Positions 37,571 to 45,911 of a stretch of DNA of 64,000 nt are shown in pieces (position 1 is the first letter of the stretch; the number at the start of each line of letters is the position of its first letter). Origin of the DNA: an uncultured Bacteroides sp. Its GTDB lineage: Bacteria > Bacteroidota > Bacteroidia > Bacteroidales > Bacteroidaceae. The notes beneath the pieces were generated by a model that did no database searches, was not told where the DNA came from, and saw only the letters and a list, made by a program, of their open reading frames with translations. The stretch spans positions 210,981 through 274,980 of the forward strand of contig CASDXG010000096.1 in the NCBI GenBank assembly GCA_949285025.1. Direction: 5' to 3'. The position numbers were made by a program, and so were the translations under genes.

Positions 37571-38806
37571 CTAGCTTAGAAATGAAATTAAAACACCTGC
37601 GGCAACGGCAGAACCGATGACGCCGGAAATATTACTGGCCATGCAATATTGTAATACATGATTCTTTTGATCGTATTTTAATGCGATTTCATTTGCTACA
37701 CGGCTTGCCATCGGTACAGCGCTAAGTCCTGTTGCTCCGATGAGCGGATTAATTTTCTTTTTCGTAAACAAGTTGACAACCTTCACGAAAAGAATGCCTC
37801 CGGAAATGGAAAGGGCGAAAGCAAGGAATCCTCCGATAACGATACCGATAGTCGTCCAATTCAAGAAAGCTTCAGTTGTCATTGTTGCTCCTACAGATAT
37901 GCCTAAAAAGATGGTTGCAGCATTCATGATGCTGTTTGAAGCTGCATCGAATAATCTTGATGTATTACTTCCTATTTCTTTTACGAGATTACCAAACATA
38001 AGCATTCCTATCAGCGGAACAGCAGTAGGAACAAATAGCGCAACAATAGTAGTAACAGCTATAGGGAAAATGATTTTCAGTACGCGCAGGTTCTTGATTT
38101 CCGTTTTTGAAGGGTACATTTTTTCTTGTTCCTTCATGTTGATGGATAACTCTTTCTTGGTACACCATATTTTTACGACCAACGGGATGATGACAGGAAC
38201 CAAAGCCATATAGGAATATGCGGCGATTGCAATAGGTCCTAACAGATGTGGAGCTAATTTTATTGTGGTAAAGATGGCGGTTGGTCCGTCAGCTCCTCCG
38301 ATTATACCTAAAGATGCAGCTTCTTTCGGAGTGAAACCCATTAATATGGCGATCAGTAATACGGCAAATATACCTAATTGGGCTGCGGCACCAAAAATGG
38401 AAAGCCGCAGATTTCTCAGCATTGGGCCGAAATCAGTTAAAGCACCGACTCCCATGAAAATAATAGGAGGGAGGAATCCGGTCTTGATGAGCATATAATA
38501 GATAAAGTTCATTAATCCCATTTCATGAGCAATTTCATGCAAGGGCATTTCCCAAACATTTTTCATGACTCCATTGATCATGACGAAGCCATTTTCATCG
38601 GCCTGTGTTACGCCCATTTCTCCTCCGGGAAAATTAGCTAAAAGTACGCCGAATGCTATCGGAACAAGCAGCAGCGGTTCGTATTGTTTCTTTATTCCCA
38701 GATAAAGCAAGATGAAGGCGATGGCATACATTATTAGGAACCGTGGGTCAGCAATAATATTGCTGAAGGCGGTCATGTCGTATAATTTTTCAAAAATTTC
38801 TTCCAT
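37571..38806 (-). CDS. oadB: Na+-translocating decarboxylase, beta subunit
   Basis: A 411-residue membrane subunit of the biotin-dependent sodium-pumping decarboxylases. The conserved GIIGGADGPTAIFTTIKL holds the Asp of the Na+ site, and FMGVGALTDFGPMLRNLRLSIFGAAAQLGIF the first half-site loop. It couples decarboxylation of carboxybiotin to Na+ export. Its start overlaps the oadA stop by one base (TAATG), so the two are translationally coupled. Oxaloacetate is the likely substrate because of the alpha subunit; methylmalonyl-CoA enzymes have different carboxyltransferases. Confidence 0.94.
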   Translation of the reverse strand: MEEIFEKLYDMTAFSNIIADPRFLIMYAIAFILLYLGIKKQYEPLLLVPIAFGVLLANFPGGEMGVTQADENGFVMINGVMKNVWEMPLHEIAHEMGLMNFIYYMLIKTGFLPPIIFMGVGALTDFGPMLRNLRLSIFGAAAQLGIFAVLLIAILMGFTPKEAASLGIIGGADGPTAIFTTIKLAPHLLGPIAIAAYSYMALVPVIIPLVVKIWCTKKELSINMKEQEKMYPSKTEIKNLRVLKIIFPIAVTTIVALFVPTAVPLIGMLMFGNLVKEIGSNTSRLFDAASNSIMNAATIFLGISVGATMTTEAFLNWTTIGIVIGGFLAFALSISGGILFVKVVNLFTKKKINPLIGATGLSAVPMASRVANEIALKYDQKNHVLQYCMASNISGVIGSAVAAGVLISFLS

Positions 38807-40668
38807 TATAGTATCTTCATTAAAACGTCATCTTCGGAAACAGCATCTCCCTGATTGAAGCAAATAGCGGCAATTGTACCGTCGAAGTCGGCACGTATTG
38901 CATTATAAGTTTTCATTGCTTCAATGTAAGCGATGATATCTCCTTTTTTAATTCTGTCTCCTACTTTTACCGGTGTTTCTTGTGCATTCTTAGTAAGGAA
39001 GAATTTTCCTTCAAGCGGCGACAAGACTTCTTTACCTTCTCCGGCTTGTGGTACAGGAGGATTTCCGTGAGAGGTGTTTTCTTGTGTGGCGGCAAGTGTT
39101 GACGGATTTACGTTTCCGAATGCGACAGTGACGCGATAAGCCTGTCCGTTTACATCGACGGTCAATACTTTGGTTGGTTCATTAGCCAGATGTTCCTTCT
39201 CTTTTGCTTCGCGGCGTTTCTTTACATCTTCTAAGAAATCGGCTTTTGCTTTTCCGCTCTTATATGCTTCGTATTGAGCGGGATGCATGGCATATTCGAA
39301 TAATTCTTCATCGTCTTCTCCCGTATCCCATTTCTTTTCCCACATCATTTGGCGATATTTCTCCAATTGGTCAGGGTAATTGTCTTGAGGATTGCCTTTG
39401 AAGAACTTACGTCCTTCCCGTTCTGCTTTCTCGATGATTTCAGGTGCTAATTCTCCCGGAAGGGCTCCTGCCTTTCCTAATATCATATCCCAGATGTCAT
39501 CGGCAATCATTCCCCAGCGTTCTTTTCCTTTTTCCATCTGAATGACGTTCATCATTGCTAAATTTTTCACATATTGGCTGAATGGAGTGACGAGGCAAGG
39601 ATAACCTACGCGCGGCCAAACGTATGCAACTTCATCGAAGAGTTTGATTAATAATTCGTCTTGTGTGAGGAAAGGCAGGTTGCGTTTTGCTTTGTATTTG
39701 TTGATGGATTCCAGATTTGTTCCCAAATCGGCCATTAAACTGCCCATCATCCCGCCCGGAAGTCCCGGTCTGATAAGTAAGGAATTCATCAGTCTGTTTC
39801 TCGGACTGATGTATAGTCCTAAGAAGTCGTCCATGAATTCTTGTATCATGGAGCGTACTTTCATGTAGGCTTGCATGTTGATTTCCGGTACGTCAAATCC
39901 TGCATCTTTCAGCATAGCCTGTACACTTATTACATCGGCATGCCCGGTTCCCCATGAAAGCGGTTCCATGCCTACATCTATATAATCACATCCGGCTTTG
40001 CAGACTTCGAGTATGGAAGCCATGTTGAATCCGGGTCCTGCGTGGGAATGATACTGTATCGTAATGTCTTTTATCTGTTTGATACCGGCAACCAATTTTC
40101 CTAAAAAGACAGGACGTCCGATTCCTGCCATGTCTTTAATGCAGATTTCGTCACAGTCGGCCTCGATCAGTTGTTTCGCTACCGATAAATAGTATTCCAC
40201 TGTGTGGATAGGGGAATGGGTAATGCAAAGGCTGCATTGGGAAATCATTCCGGCATCGTGGGCATAACTTATAGACGGTATAATGTTGCGTACATCGTTT
40301 AAGCCGCAGAATGTTCGGGTAATGTCTGTTCCTTGTGCTTTTTTTACTTTGTAGAATAGCTTGCGCACATCTGCGGGGACGGGGCTCATGCGCAGGCCGT
40401 TTAGTGCGCGGTCTAACATATGTGTCTGGATCCCGGCTTCATGAAAGGGTTTTGTCCATTCGCGTACTGCCTTGTTTGGATTTTCTCCGAACAACAAATT
40501 TACTTGTTCAAAGCCTCCTCCATTGGTTTCAACTCGGGAAAAACATCCCATTTCTATAATAGCCGGAGCTATTTTTACTAATTGGTCTACGCGAGGAACG
40601 TATTTTCCTGCACTTTGCCACATGTCGCGGAAGACCAAACTGAATTTTATTTTTTTCTTCTTTTCCAT
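38806..40668 (-). CDS. oadA: Oxaloacetate decarboxylase alpha-type subunit (carboxyltransferase plus biotin carrier)
   Basis: A 620-residue protein. Residues 1-300 are the DRE-TIM carboxyltransferase barrel (KFSLVFRDMWQSAGKYVPRVDQL; ICIKDMAGIGRPVFLG; HSHAGPGFNMASILEVCKAGCDYIDVGMEPLSWGTGH). Residues 300-470 are the PYC/OAD conserved domain. A Pro/Gly-rich linker follows (ENTSHGNPPVPQAGEG), then a biotinyl domain with IEAMKTYN, Lys586 being the biotin site. The N-terminal motif FRDMWQS replaces the RDAHQS of classical OadA, as in other Bacteroidetes proteins. It carries CO2 from oxaloacetate (or a related acid) to biotin and then to OadB. Confidence 0.92.
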   Translation of the reverse strand: MEKKKKIKFSLVFRDMWQSAGKYVPRVDQLVKIAPAIIEMGCFSRVETNGGGFEQVNLLFGENPNKAVREWTKPFHEAGIQTHMLDRALNGLRMSPVPADVRKLFYKVKKAQGTDITRTFCGLNDVRNIIPSISYAHDAGMISQCSLCITHSPIHTVEYYLSVAKQLIEADCDEICIKDMAGIGRPVFLGKLVAGIKQIKDITIQYHSHAGPGFNMASILEVCKAGCDYIDVGMEPLSWGTGHADVISVQAMLKDAGFDVPEINMQAYMKVRSMIQEFMDDFLGLYISPRNRLMNSLLIRPGLPGGMMGSLMADLGTNLESINKYKAKRNLPFLTQDELLIKLFDEVAYVWPRVGYPCLVTPFSQYVKNLAMMNVIQMEKGKERWGMIADDIWDMILGKAGALPGELAPEIIEKAEREGRKFFKGNPQDNYPDQLEKYRQMMWEKKWDTGEDDEELFEYAMHPAQYEAYKSGKAKADFLEDVKKRREAKEKEHLANEPTKVLTVDVNGQAYRVTVAFGNVNPSTLAATQENTSHGNPPVPQAGEGKEVLSPLEGKFFLTKNAQETPVKVGDRIKKGDIIAYIEAMKTYNAIRADFDGTIAAICFNQGDAVSEDDVLMKIL

Positions 40669-40695
40669 GATAGATTAAGTGTATTTCCTGTTCGA

Positions 40696-40953
40696 TTAAT
40701 GTATTTTCTCTATTTTGATTACCTGACCTTTCCCGGCTGTCAGTATATTGACGGCCGTTTTGATTGCATCCATAGAACCTTCATCGGTAGAACTTCCGGA
40801 TGAAACTGACCGTTTTTTAGGTTCTTCTTCTGGAGCAATCTTGTTTACCAATGAAATAAGATACTGGCTTAGCCAGATAATAATAAGGAGGATGACAAAG
40901 ACTGTTGCCATTCCTACTACCATGAGCATTAATCCTAAACCGATGTTTTCCAT
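40696..40953 (-). CDS. oadG: Na+-translocating decarboxylase, gamma subunit
   Basis: An 85-residue protein with one N-terminal membrane helix (GLGLMLMVVGMATVFVILLIIIWLSQYLISLV) and a short charged C-terminal part, the plan of OadG, which holds alpha and beta subunits together. First gene of oadG-oadA-oadB. The match rests on topology, the GMATVFxxL wording and position. Confidence 0.88.
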   Translation of the reverse strand: MENIGLGLMLMVVGMATVFVILLIIIWLSQYLISLVNKIAPEEEPKKRSVSSGSSTDEGSMDAIKTAVNILTAGKGQVIKIEKIH

Positions 40954-41062
40954 GTCTTTATATGAATTTTATGTAATGTTGTTTGTGTTGAAAGAGGACG
41001 TTAAGATAAAAAATCCTGAAACGTATAATTAACTAATCTGCGCTTAAGGGAACAACGCATTG

Positions 41063-41566
41063 TCATAGTATAATTTCATTTATGTTCTTCCGTTTCTTTT
41101 CCGGAATTGTGTAGTCGGACGGATAACCGAGCGGAATAAGAACGACGGGTTCTATTTGTGGAGGGAGTTGCAGTATCTCTTTGCATGTCTTGACATCAAA
41201 GTTGCATACCCAGCAACTTCCTATGTCCTGTTCTGCGGCAGCCAGACACAAATGTTCTACGGCAATGGCTACATCAATGTCGCCGTGATCTTTGTTGTCT
41301 GATTTTCTGTGCCATGAAACATCGTGGTTCACACAGGCGGCGATGATGCAAGGCGCACTTTTTATCCAGTCCTTCTGATAAACATTATGTAATGCTGTCA
41401 ATCGCTTTTTATCGGTGATAATAGAGAACAGCCAAGGCTGTAGGTTTACAGCCGATGGAGCCATACGTACACATTCCATGAGATATGCTAATTTCTCTTG
41501 TTCAATAGGTGTAGGGAGGAAGTCGCGTACGGAATAGCGTTTTTTTATTAGTTCTAAAAGCTTCAT
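41063..41566 (-). CDS. Nitroreductase family FMN oxidoreductase
   Basis: A 167-residue short nitroreductase: MKLLELIKKRYSVRDFLPTPIEQEK is the FMN-binding start, MAPSAVNLQPWLFSII the flavin loop, and LCLAAAEQDIGSCWVCNFD the helix and strand common to this group. C-terminal PLGYPSDYTIPEKKRK is standard. These enzymes reduce nitro compounds, quinones or other acceptors with NAD(P)H; real substrate unknown. Met 41566 begins the family N-terminus; the frame is open 9 codons upstream. Confidence 0.9.
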   Translation of the reverse strand: MKLLELIKKRYSVRDFLPTPIEQEKLAYLMECVRMAPSAVNLQPWLFSIITDKKRLTALHNVYQKDWIKSAPCIIAACVNHDVSWHRKSDNKDHGDIDVAIAVEHLCLAAAEQDIGSCWVCNFDVKTCKEILQLPPQIEPVVLIPLGYPSDYTIPEKKRKNINEIIL

Positions 41567-41590
41567 AGAGTAAAAAAGATTTGTCTGCAA

Positions 41591-41598
41591 CAAAGTTA
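41591..41598 (-). promoter_or_regulatory. -7 element for the nitroreductase gene
   Basis: On the minus strand TAACTTTG, 24 bases before the ATG; -33 element weak. Confidence 0.55.
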
Positions 41599-41734
41599 GC
41601 TAAAAATATAATTTATGGTATTGTTTCTCGCTGAATTTTAAGAGAAATAATTCGAGTAATTGAAAATGTTTTCAGCGCCTTTCCCTATAAAGGATGCGGC
41701 CTTTTTTACTTATAATTCGGCTGGACAGGGTAAA

Positions 41735-41766
41735 TTTGGATGAATTAAAAAATATGTTTATCTTTG
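41735..41766 (+). promoter_or_regulatory. Promoter of the DUF6377-type regulator gene
   Basis: TTTG (41735-41738), 20 bases, TATCTTTG (41759-41766): full consensus, 39 bases before the ATG. Confidence 0.82.
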
Positions 41767-41805
41767 AAGAAAATATATTAATATGTGATTTTTCTCATCG
41801 GACGA

Positions 41806-43470
41806 ATGAAAATTTCCTTTTTAAAATGTTGTTTGTTGTGCCTGATTTCTAATTGGGTGTTGGTTGTTTATGCGGATAATACGTTAAAAGACTTGACAGA
41901 TTCGTTAGATTTCGTGTTGTCACATAAGCAAGAATATGTCGTTGAGAAGGAAAAGCGGATTGAACAGATAAAAAAAATGCTGGATGAGCATGATATCTCA
42001 TCGGTTCGGAAGTATGAAATACATTCGGCCCTCTATTCGGAATATAAGAAATTCAATATAGATTCCGCACTTTATTATGTAAACCGTAATCTTCAGATTG
42101 CGCTTTCCCGTAATGTTTCGTATTGGGAGTATGAGTCGGAATTGCGACTGACGCTGCTGTATTCGATGTGCGGAATGTATAGAGAAGCAGAAAATATTCT
42201 GAAAGAAATAAATTCGCAGGCCTTGCCAAAGAGATTGCTCCCTGAATATTATAATGCATATTGCCGCTTTTTTGAATATTATGCGGCATCAGTTTCTCGA
42301 GATCAGTACACGACTCAGTATAGACTGTATGAGGATTCTTTGTTGTCGGTGCTTGATACGGCATCATTTGATTATAAAAGCCGGATGGCGAGTCGTTATT
42401 TCGGAGTCGATAATTCGAAAACAGAGAAAATTCTTGGGGATTTGTTGATGACGACAAATCTCGGGAGTCCTGATTATGCAATTGTAACTCATGCTTTGGC
42501 AAGCCTGAATCAAGCAAGAGGGAATGCGATGGAAGAAAAAAAATATTTTATTCTCTCTGCGATATCGGACCTTCAAAATGCGACCAGAGAGAACGCGTCC
42601 ATGCAGAACTTGGCCGAGATTGCTTATAAGGAAAACGATTTGGGGAATGCGTTTAAGTTTACACAATCGGCAATTGACGATGCGATTGCTTCCGGTATTT
42701 CATTCCGTGTGGCTCGGATGTATAAGTTCTATTCTATAATCAGTGCGAATTATCAGGCGAAGGAAGCGAAAGTAAAATCGGATTTGATGAATTATTTTAT
42801 TATGATTTGTGTGTTTTCCGGCTTTTTGGTTCTGCTTGTTATCTATATTTATTTGCAGTGGAAGAAAATTTCCAGAATAAAAGAAGAATTATCGGACAGT
42901 AATGTCAAGTTCCAAAAGTTGAATGAAACATTGCATAATGTCAATGAACTGTTGAATGAGAAAAACACTCAATTGGTAGAAGTGAACCATATAAAGGAGC
43001 AGTACATCGCCCAGTTCTTTAATATGTGTTCCGATTATATTGGAAAAATGGAGAATTATCAACGCACATTGTATAAATTGGCGATTAACAAGCATTATGA
43101 GGAACTGATAAAAAGCTTGAAATCTACGGCTACGGTGGACTCAGAACTTAATGTTTTGTATGGGCATTTTGACAGCATTTTTCTTAGTTTATATCCGACT
43201 TTTGTTCCCGATTTTAATGCTTTGTTGATGGATGGAGAGAAAGTAACCTTGCGTCAAGGAAATTTATTTAATACAGAGTTACGTATATATGCTCTGTTGC
43301 GTTTGGGAATTACCGATACAGGTAAAATAGCAAGCTTCCTTCGTTGTTCTATGAGTACTATTTATAATTATAGGACGAAGATGAGGAATAAAGCGATTGT
43401 GGACAAAGAAAGCTTTGAACAAAGGGTTATGCATATAGGAGAGGTGCATCAACTGTCTGAAAGAGACTAA
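41806..43470 (+). CDS. Membrane-spanning TPR regulator, DUF6377 type
   Basis: A 554-residue one-component membrane regulator. Signal or first helix at residues 1-24 (FLKCCLLCLISNWVLVVYA), a TPR-like periplasmic region to about 325, one membrane helix (NYFIMICVFSGFLVLLVIYIYL), a cytoplasmic coiled coil (RIKEELSDSNVKFQKLNETLHNVNELLNEK), then a C-terminal segment whose last part (NTELRIYALLRLGITDTGKIASFLRCSMSTIYNYRTKMRNKAI) is a helix-turn-helix like those of LuxR-type regulators. This is the plan of Bacteroidetes DUF6377 proteins. It has no kinase domain. Divergent from the nitroreductase and just upstream of the tat cassette; whether it controls either is unknown. Confidence 0.85.
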   Translation: MKISFLKCCLLCLISNWVLVVYADNTLKDLTDSLDFVLSHKQEYVVEKEKRIEQIKKMLDEHDISSVRKYEIHSALYSEYKKFNIDSALYYVNRNLQIALSRNVSYWEYESELRLTLLYSMCGMYREAENILKEINSQALPKRLLPEYYNAYCRFFEYYAASVSRDQYTTQYRLYEDSLLSVLDTASFDYKSRMASRYFGVDNSKTEKILGDLLMTTNLGSPDYAIVTHALASLNQARGNAMEEKKYFILSAISDLQNATRENASMQNLAEIAYKENDLGNAFKFTQSAIDDAIASGISFRVARMYKFYSIISANYQAKEAKVKSDLMNYFIMICVFSGFLVLLVIYIYLQWKKISRIKEELSDSNVKFQKLNETLHNVNELLNEKNTQLVEVNHIKEQYIAQFFNMCSDYIGKMENYQRTLYKLAINKHYEELIKSLKSTATVDSELNVLYGHFDSIFLSLYPTFVPDFNALLMDGEKVTLRQGNLFNTELRIYALLRLGITDTGKIASFLRCSMSTIYNYRTKMRNKAIVDKESFEQRVMHIGEVHQLSERD

Positions 43471-43639
43471 TAATTGCTTTATAAAGGCCGAAATAATGTT
43501 GTATAAGTCTGCTCTCCCATTTTATTTGATCTACATATTATTTAATGCGATATTCTGCAATATCCTGTAAAACAGCGAAATAGTAATGTTGGCGTTCTAC
43601 ATAAATACATTTATAAACGAAATAAAAAGTGATGTATTT

Positions 43640-43647
43640 TATCTTTG
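43640..43647 (+). promoter_or_regulatory. -7 element for the tatA operon
   Basis: TATCTTTG followed by CAATAGCG; about 100 bases before tatA. No clean -33 element. The rest of the 43471-43749 gap holds no gene that I can see. Confidence 0.55.
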
Positions 43648-43749
43648 CAATAGCGAATCCGGATTTTGATGTATATAACCGAACGCATAGGCAGATAGAA
43701 TTTTAATTTAACCATACCTGAAAAATTATTTACTTAAAAACAAATACAC

Positions 43750-43959
43750 ATGAATACATTTTTATTTGGAATCGGTACTCCCGAGATTATAGTTATTGTA
43801 TTAGTAATCCTGTTACTTTTTGGAGGAAAGAAAATTCCCGAATTGATGCGTGGCATAGGTAAGGGTGTCAGAAGCTTTAAGGAAGGAATCAACGGTATAG
43901 AAAAGGATATAGAAAAAGACGTAGACGTAAGCGAAGAGAAAAAAAATAATCAGCTTTAA
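43750..43959 (+). CDS. tatA: Sec-independent protein translocase TatA
   Basis: A 69-residue TatA/E: a short N-terminus with FGIGTPEIIVIVLVILLLFGGKKIPELMRGIGKGVRSFKEGI, that is one membrane helix (about 10-24), the FGxKKIPEL hinge and an amphipathic helix, then a charged tail. TatA forms the pore that moves folded proteins across the inner membrane. No tatB gene is seen, so it probably serves both roles, as in minimal TatAC systems. It is 5 bases upstream of tatC. Confidence 0.96.
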   Translation: MNTFLFGIGTPEIIVIVLVILLLFGGKKIPELMRGIGKGVRSFKEGINGIEKDIEKDVDVSEEKKNNQL

Positions 43960-43964
43960 AAAGT

Positions 43965-44768
43965 ATGAGCGAAGCGAAAGCAGAAATGTCTTTTTGGGAT
44001 CATCTCGAGGCGCTGAGATGGATGCTGATGAGGATAATTATCGCCTTGGCTGTTTTTATGTTGTTGGGGTTTGCTTTTATACCTTATTTATTTGACAATG
44101 TAATAATGGCTCCGTGTAGGGAAGATTTCTTTTTCTATAGGTGGCTGGAAAAATTAAACTCGTTGACATCATTGATTCCGGATATGGGTGGCAGTACTTT
44201 CAATGTATCGGTCATCAATATTCATTTGGCTTCTCAGTTCTTTATTCATATGTCATTGTCTTTTTGGGCTGCTTTCTTGTTAACATTTCCATATCTTATT
44301 TTTGAGATTTGGCGATTTATTTGTCCGGCCTTGTATGATAATGAAAGAAAAGGAATCAGATGGGCATTCTTTTTTGGAACAATCATGTTCTTTATTGGTT
44401 GTATAGTGGGCTATTCCATCGTGTTCCCATTGACGCTTCGTTTTTTGTATACGTATGAATTGAGTGGAATTATTACGAATCAGCTCTCTCTTGATTCATA
44501 TATGAACTACTTTTTAATGATGATTTTTATGATGGGAATCATCTTTGAGTTGCCGTTATTGGCTATGTTACTGTCAAAGCTCGGAATATTGAATCGGACG
44601 TTTTTTGGGAAATATCGTCGACATGCGATTGTTGTATTGCTAATTGTGGCGGCTTTGATTACTCCGTCGGCGGATCCGTTTACATTGTTTTCCGTCTTTA
44701 TTCCGATATATATTTTATGGGAAATTAGTGCATTCCTTGTGAAGCCTGAAGAAAAAGAGGTGGAGTAA
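43965..44768 (+). CDS. tatC: Sec-independent protein translocase TatC
   Basis: A 267-residue TatC with six membrane helices: MSFWDHLEALRWMLMRIIIALAVFMLLGFAF is the signal-binding start (HLEALR in the HLxELR position), PYLIFEIWRFICPALYDNERKG the second signature, and LLIVAALITPSADPFTLFSVFIPIYILWEIS the C-terminal one. It recognises twin-arginine signals. An extra periplasmic stretch (about residues 50-80) is longer than in E. coli, as is usual for Bacteroidetes. The next-but-one gene encodes a protein with a textbook Tat signal. Confidence 0.97.
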   Translation: MSEAKAEMSFWDHLEALRWMLMRIIIALAVFMLLGFAFIPYLFDNVIMAPCREDFFFYRWLEKLNSLTSLIPDMGGSTFNVSVINIHLASQFFIHMSLSFWAAFLLTFPYLIFEIWRFICPALYDNERKGIRWAFFFGTIMFFIGCIVGYSIVFPLTLRFLYTYELSGIITNQLSLDSYMNYFLMMIFMMGIIFELPLLAMLLSKLGILNRTFFGKYRRHAIVVLLIVAALITPSADPFTLFSVFIPIYILWEISAFLVKPEEKEVE

Positions 44769-44807
44769 GAATAGATACGGAAGGAGAAATCTGTAAAGTC
44801 AAATTAT

Positions 44808-45887
44808 ATGGGAAATACTAAGATAAAAGTAGGGTTGATAGGTCTGGGTAGAATGGGAAAATTCTACTTGGAGGAGATGCAAAAAAGCGGAAGATGGGAG
44901 ATTGCGTATATTTGCGATACGAATCCTAAAACGCGGGAACGTGCTAAAATCTTATCTCCTGAGTCTCAAATAGTAGACAATGAGCAGGTTATATTTGAAG
45001 ATAAGAGTGTGCAGGTTGTTGGCCTTTTTACCTTGGCTAATTTTAGAAAAGAGCAAATAGAAAAAGCGGTTTATTATGGAAAACATATTATTTCAGAGAA
45101 ACCGATAGCCGATTCAATAGAAAAAGAATGGGAAGTTGTAAAAATAACTGAGAATTCTCTTTGTTTTTCTACAGTAAATTTATATCTTCGCAACTCGTGG
45201 TATCATAACCAAATTAAAGAGTTCATTGAACAAGGTGAGATTGGTGAGTTGGCAATAATTCGGGTTTGTCATATGACTCCCGGATTAGCTCCCGGTGAAG
45301 GACATGAATATGAAGGACCGTCTTTTCATGATTGTGGAATGCATTATGTAGACATTGCGAGGTGGTATGCCGGTTGTGAATATAAAACATGGCATGCACA
45401 GGCACTCAGAATGTGGAGCTATAAAGACCCTTGGTGGCTACAATGTCATGGAACATTTCAGAGCGGAGTTGTTTTTGACATTACTCAAGGATTTGTTTAT
45501 GGGCAATTATCGAAAGAACAGACGCATAATTCTTACATAGACATTATAGGGACAAAAGGAATAGTTCGCATGACTCATGATTTTAAGACGGCAGTGGTTG
45601 ACTTACATGGCGTAAATCAAACGCTTCGTATAGAAAGACCTTATGGAGGGAAGAATATAGATAGGTTATGCGAACTTTTTGCAGATGGTATAGAAAGCGG
45701 GGTACGTTCTCCTAAACTTCCCTTGATGAGAGATTCGGCAATCGCTTCAGAATATGCATGGAGATTCCTTGATGATGCTAGAATGCACGACTTGCCGGCA
45801 ATTGGGAATTTGGAAACTCTTGAAGAAATTCGAGAGCGGAGAAGAACAATGAAAAATGGATATGGGTTATTAAACAATAATAATTAA
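44808..45887 (+). CDS. Gfo/Idh/MocA-family oxidoreductase, cytoplasmic
   Basis: A 359-residue NAD(P)-dependent sugar oxidoreductase-like protein: Rossmann motif KVGLIGLGRMGKFYLEEM, the EKP motif in IISEKPIADS (catalytic Lys), and DCGMHYVDIARW with the Asp and His of the active site. No signal peptide is present, unlike the next protein. It starts 39 bases after tatC and 24 bases before the Tat-exported paralogue. Substrate is unknown; a keto-sugar or inositol-like compound is expected from the neighbours. Confidence 0.9.
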   Translation: MGNTKIKVGLIGLGRMGKFYLEEMQKSGRWEIAYICDTNPKTRERAKILSPESQIVDNEQVIFEDKSVQVVGLFTLANFRKEQIEKAVYYGKHIISEKPIADSIEKEWEVVKITENSLCFSTVNLYLRNSWYHNQIKEFIEQGEIGELAIIRVCHMTPGLAPGEGHEYEGPSFHDCGMHYVDIARWYAGCEYKTWHAQALRMWSYKDPWWLQCHGTFQSGVVFDITQGFVYGQLSKEQTHNSYIDIIGTKGIVRMTHDFKTAVVDLHGVNQTLRIERPYGGKNIDRLCELFADGIESGVRSPKLPLMRDSAIASEYAWRFLDDARMHDLPAIGNLETLEEIRERRRTMKNGYGLLNNNN

Positions 45888-45911
45888 TTCGTAAAACTTA
45901 AATTTAAAATC

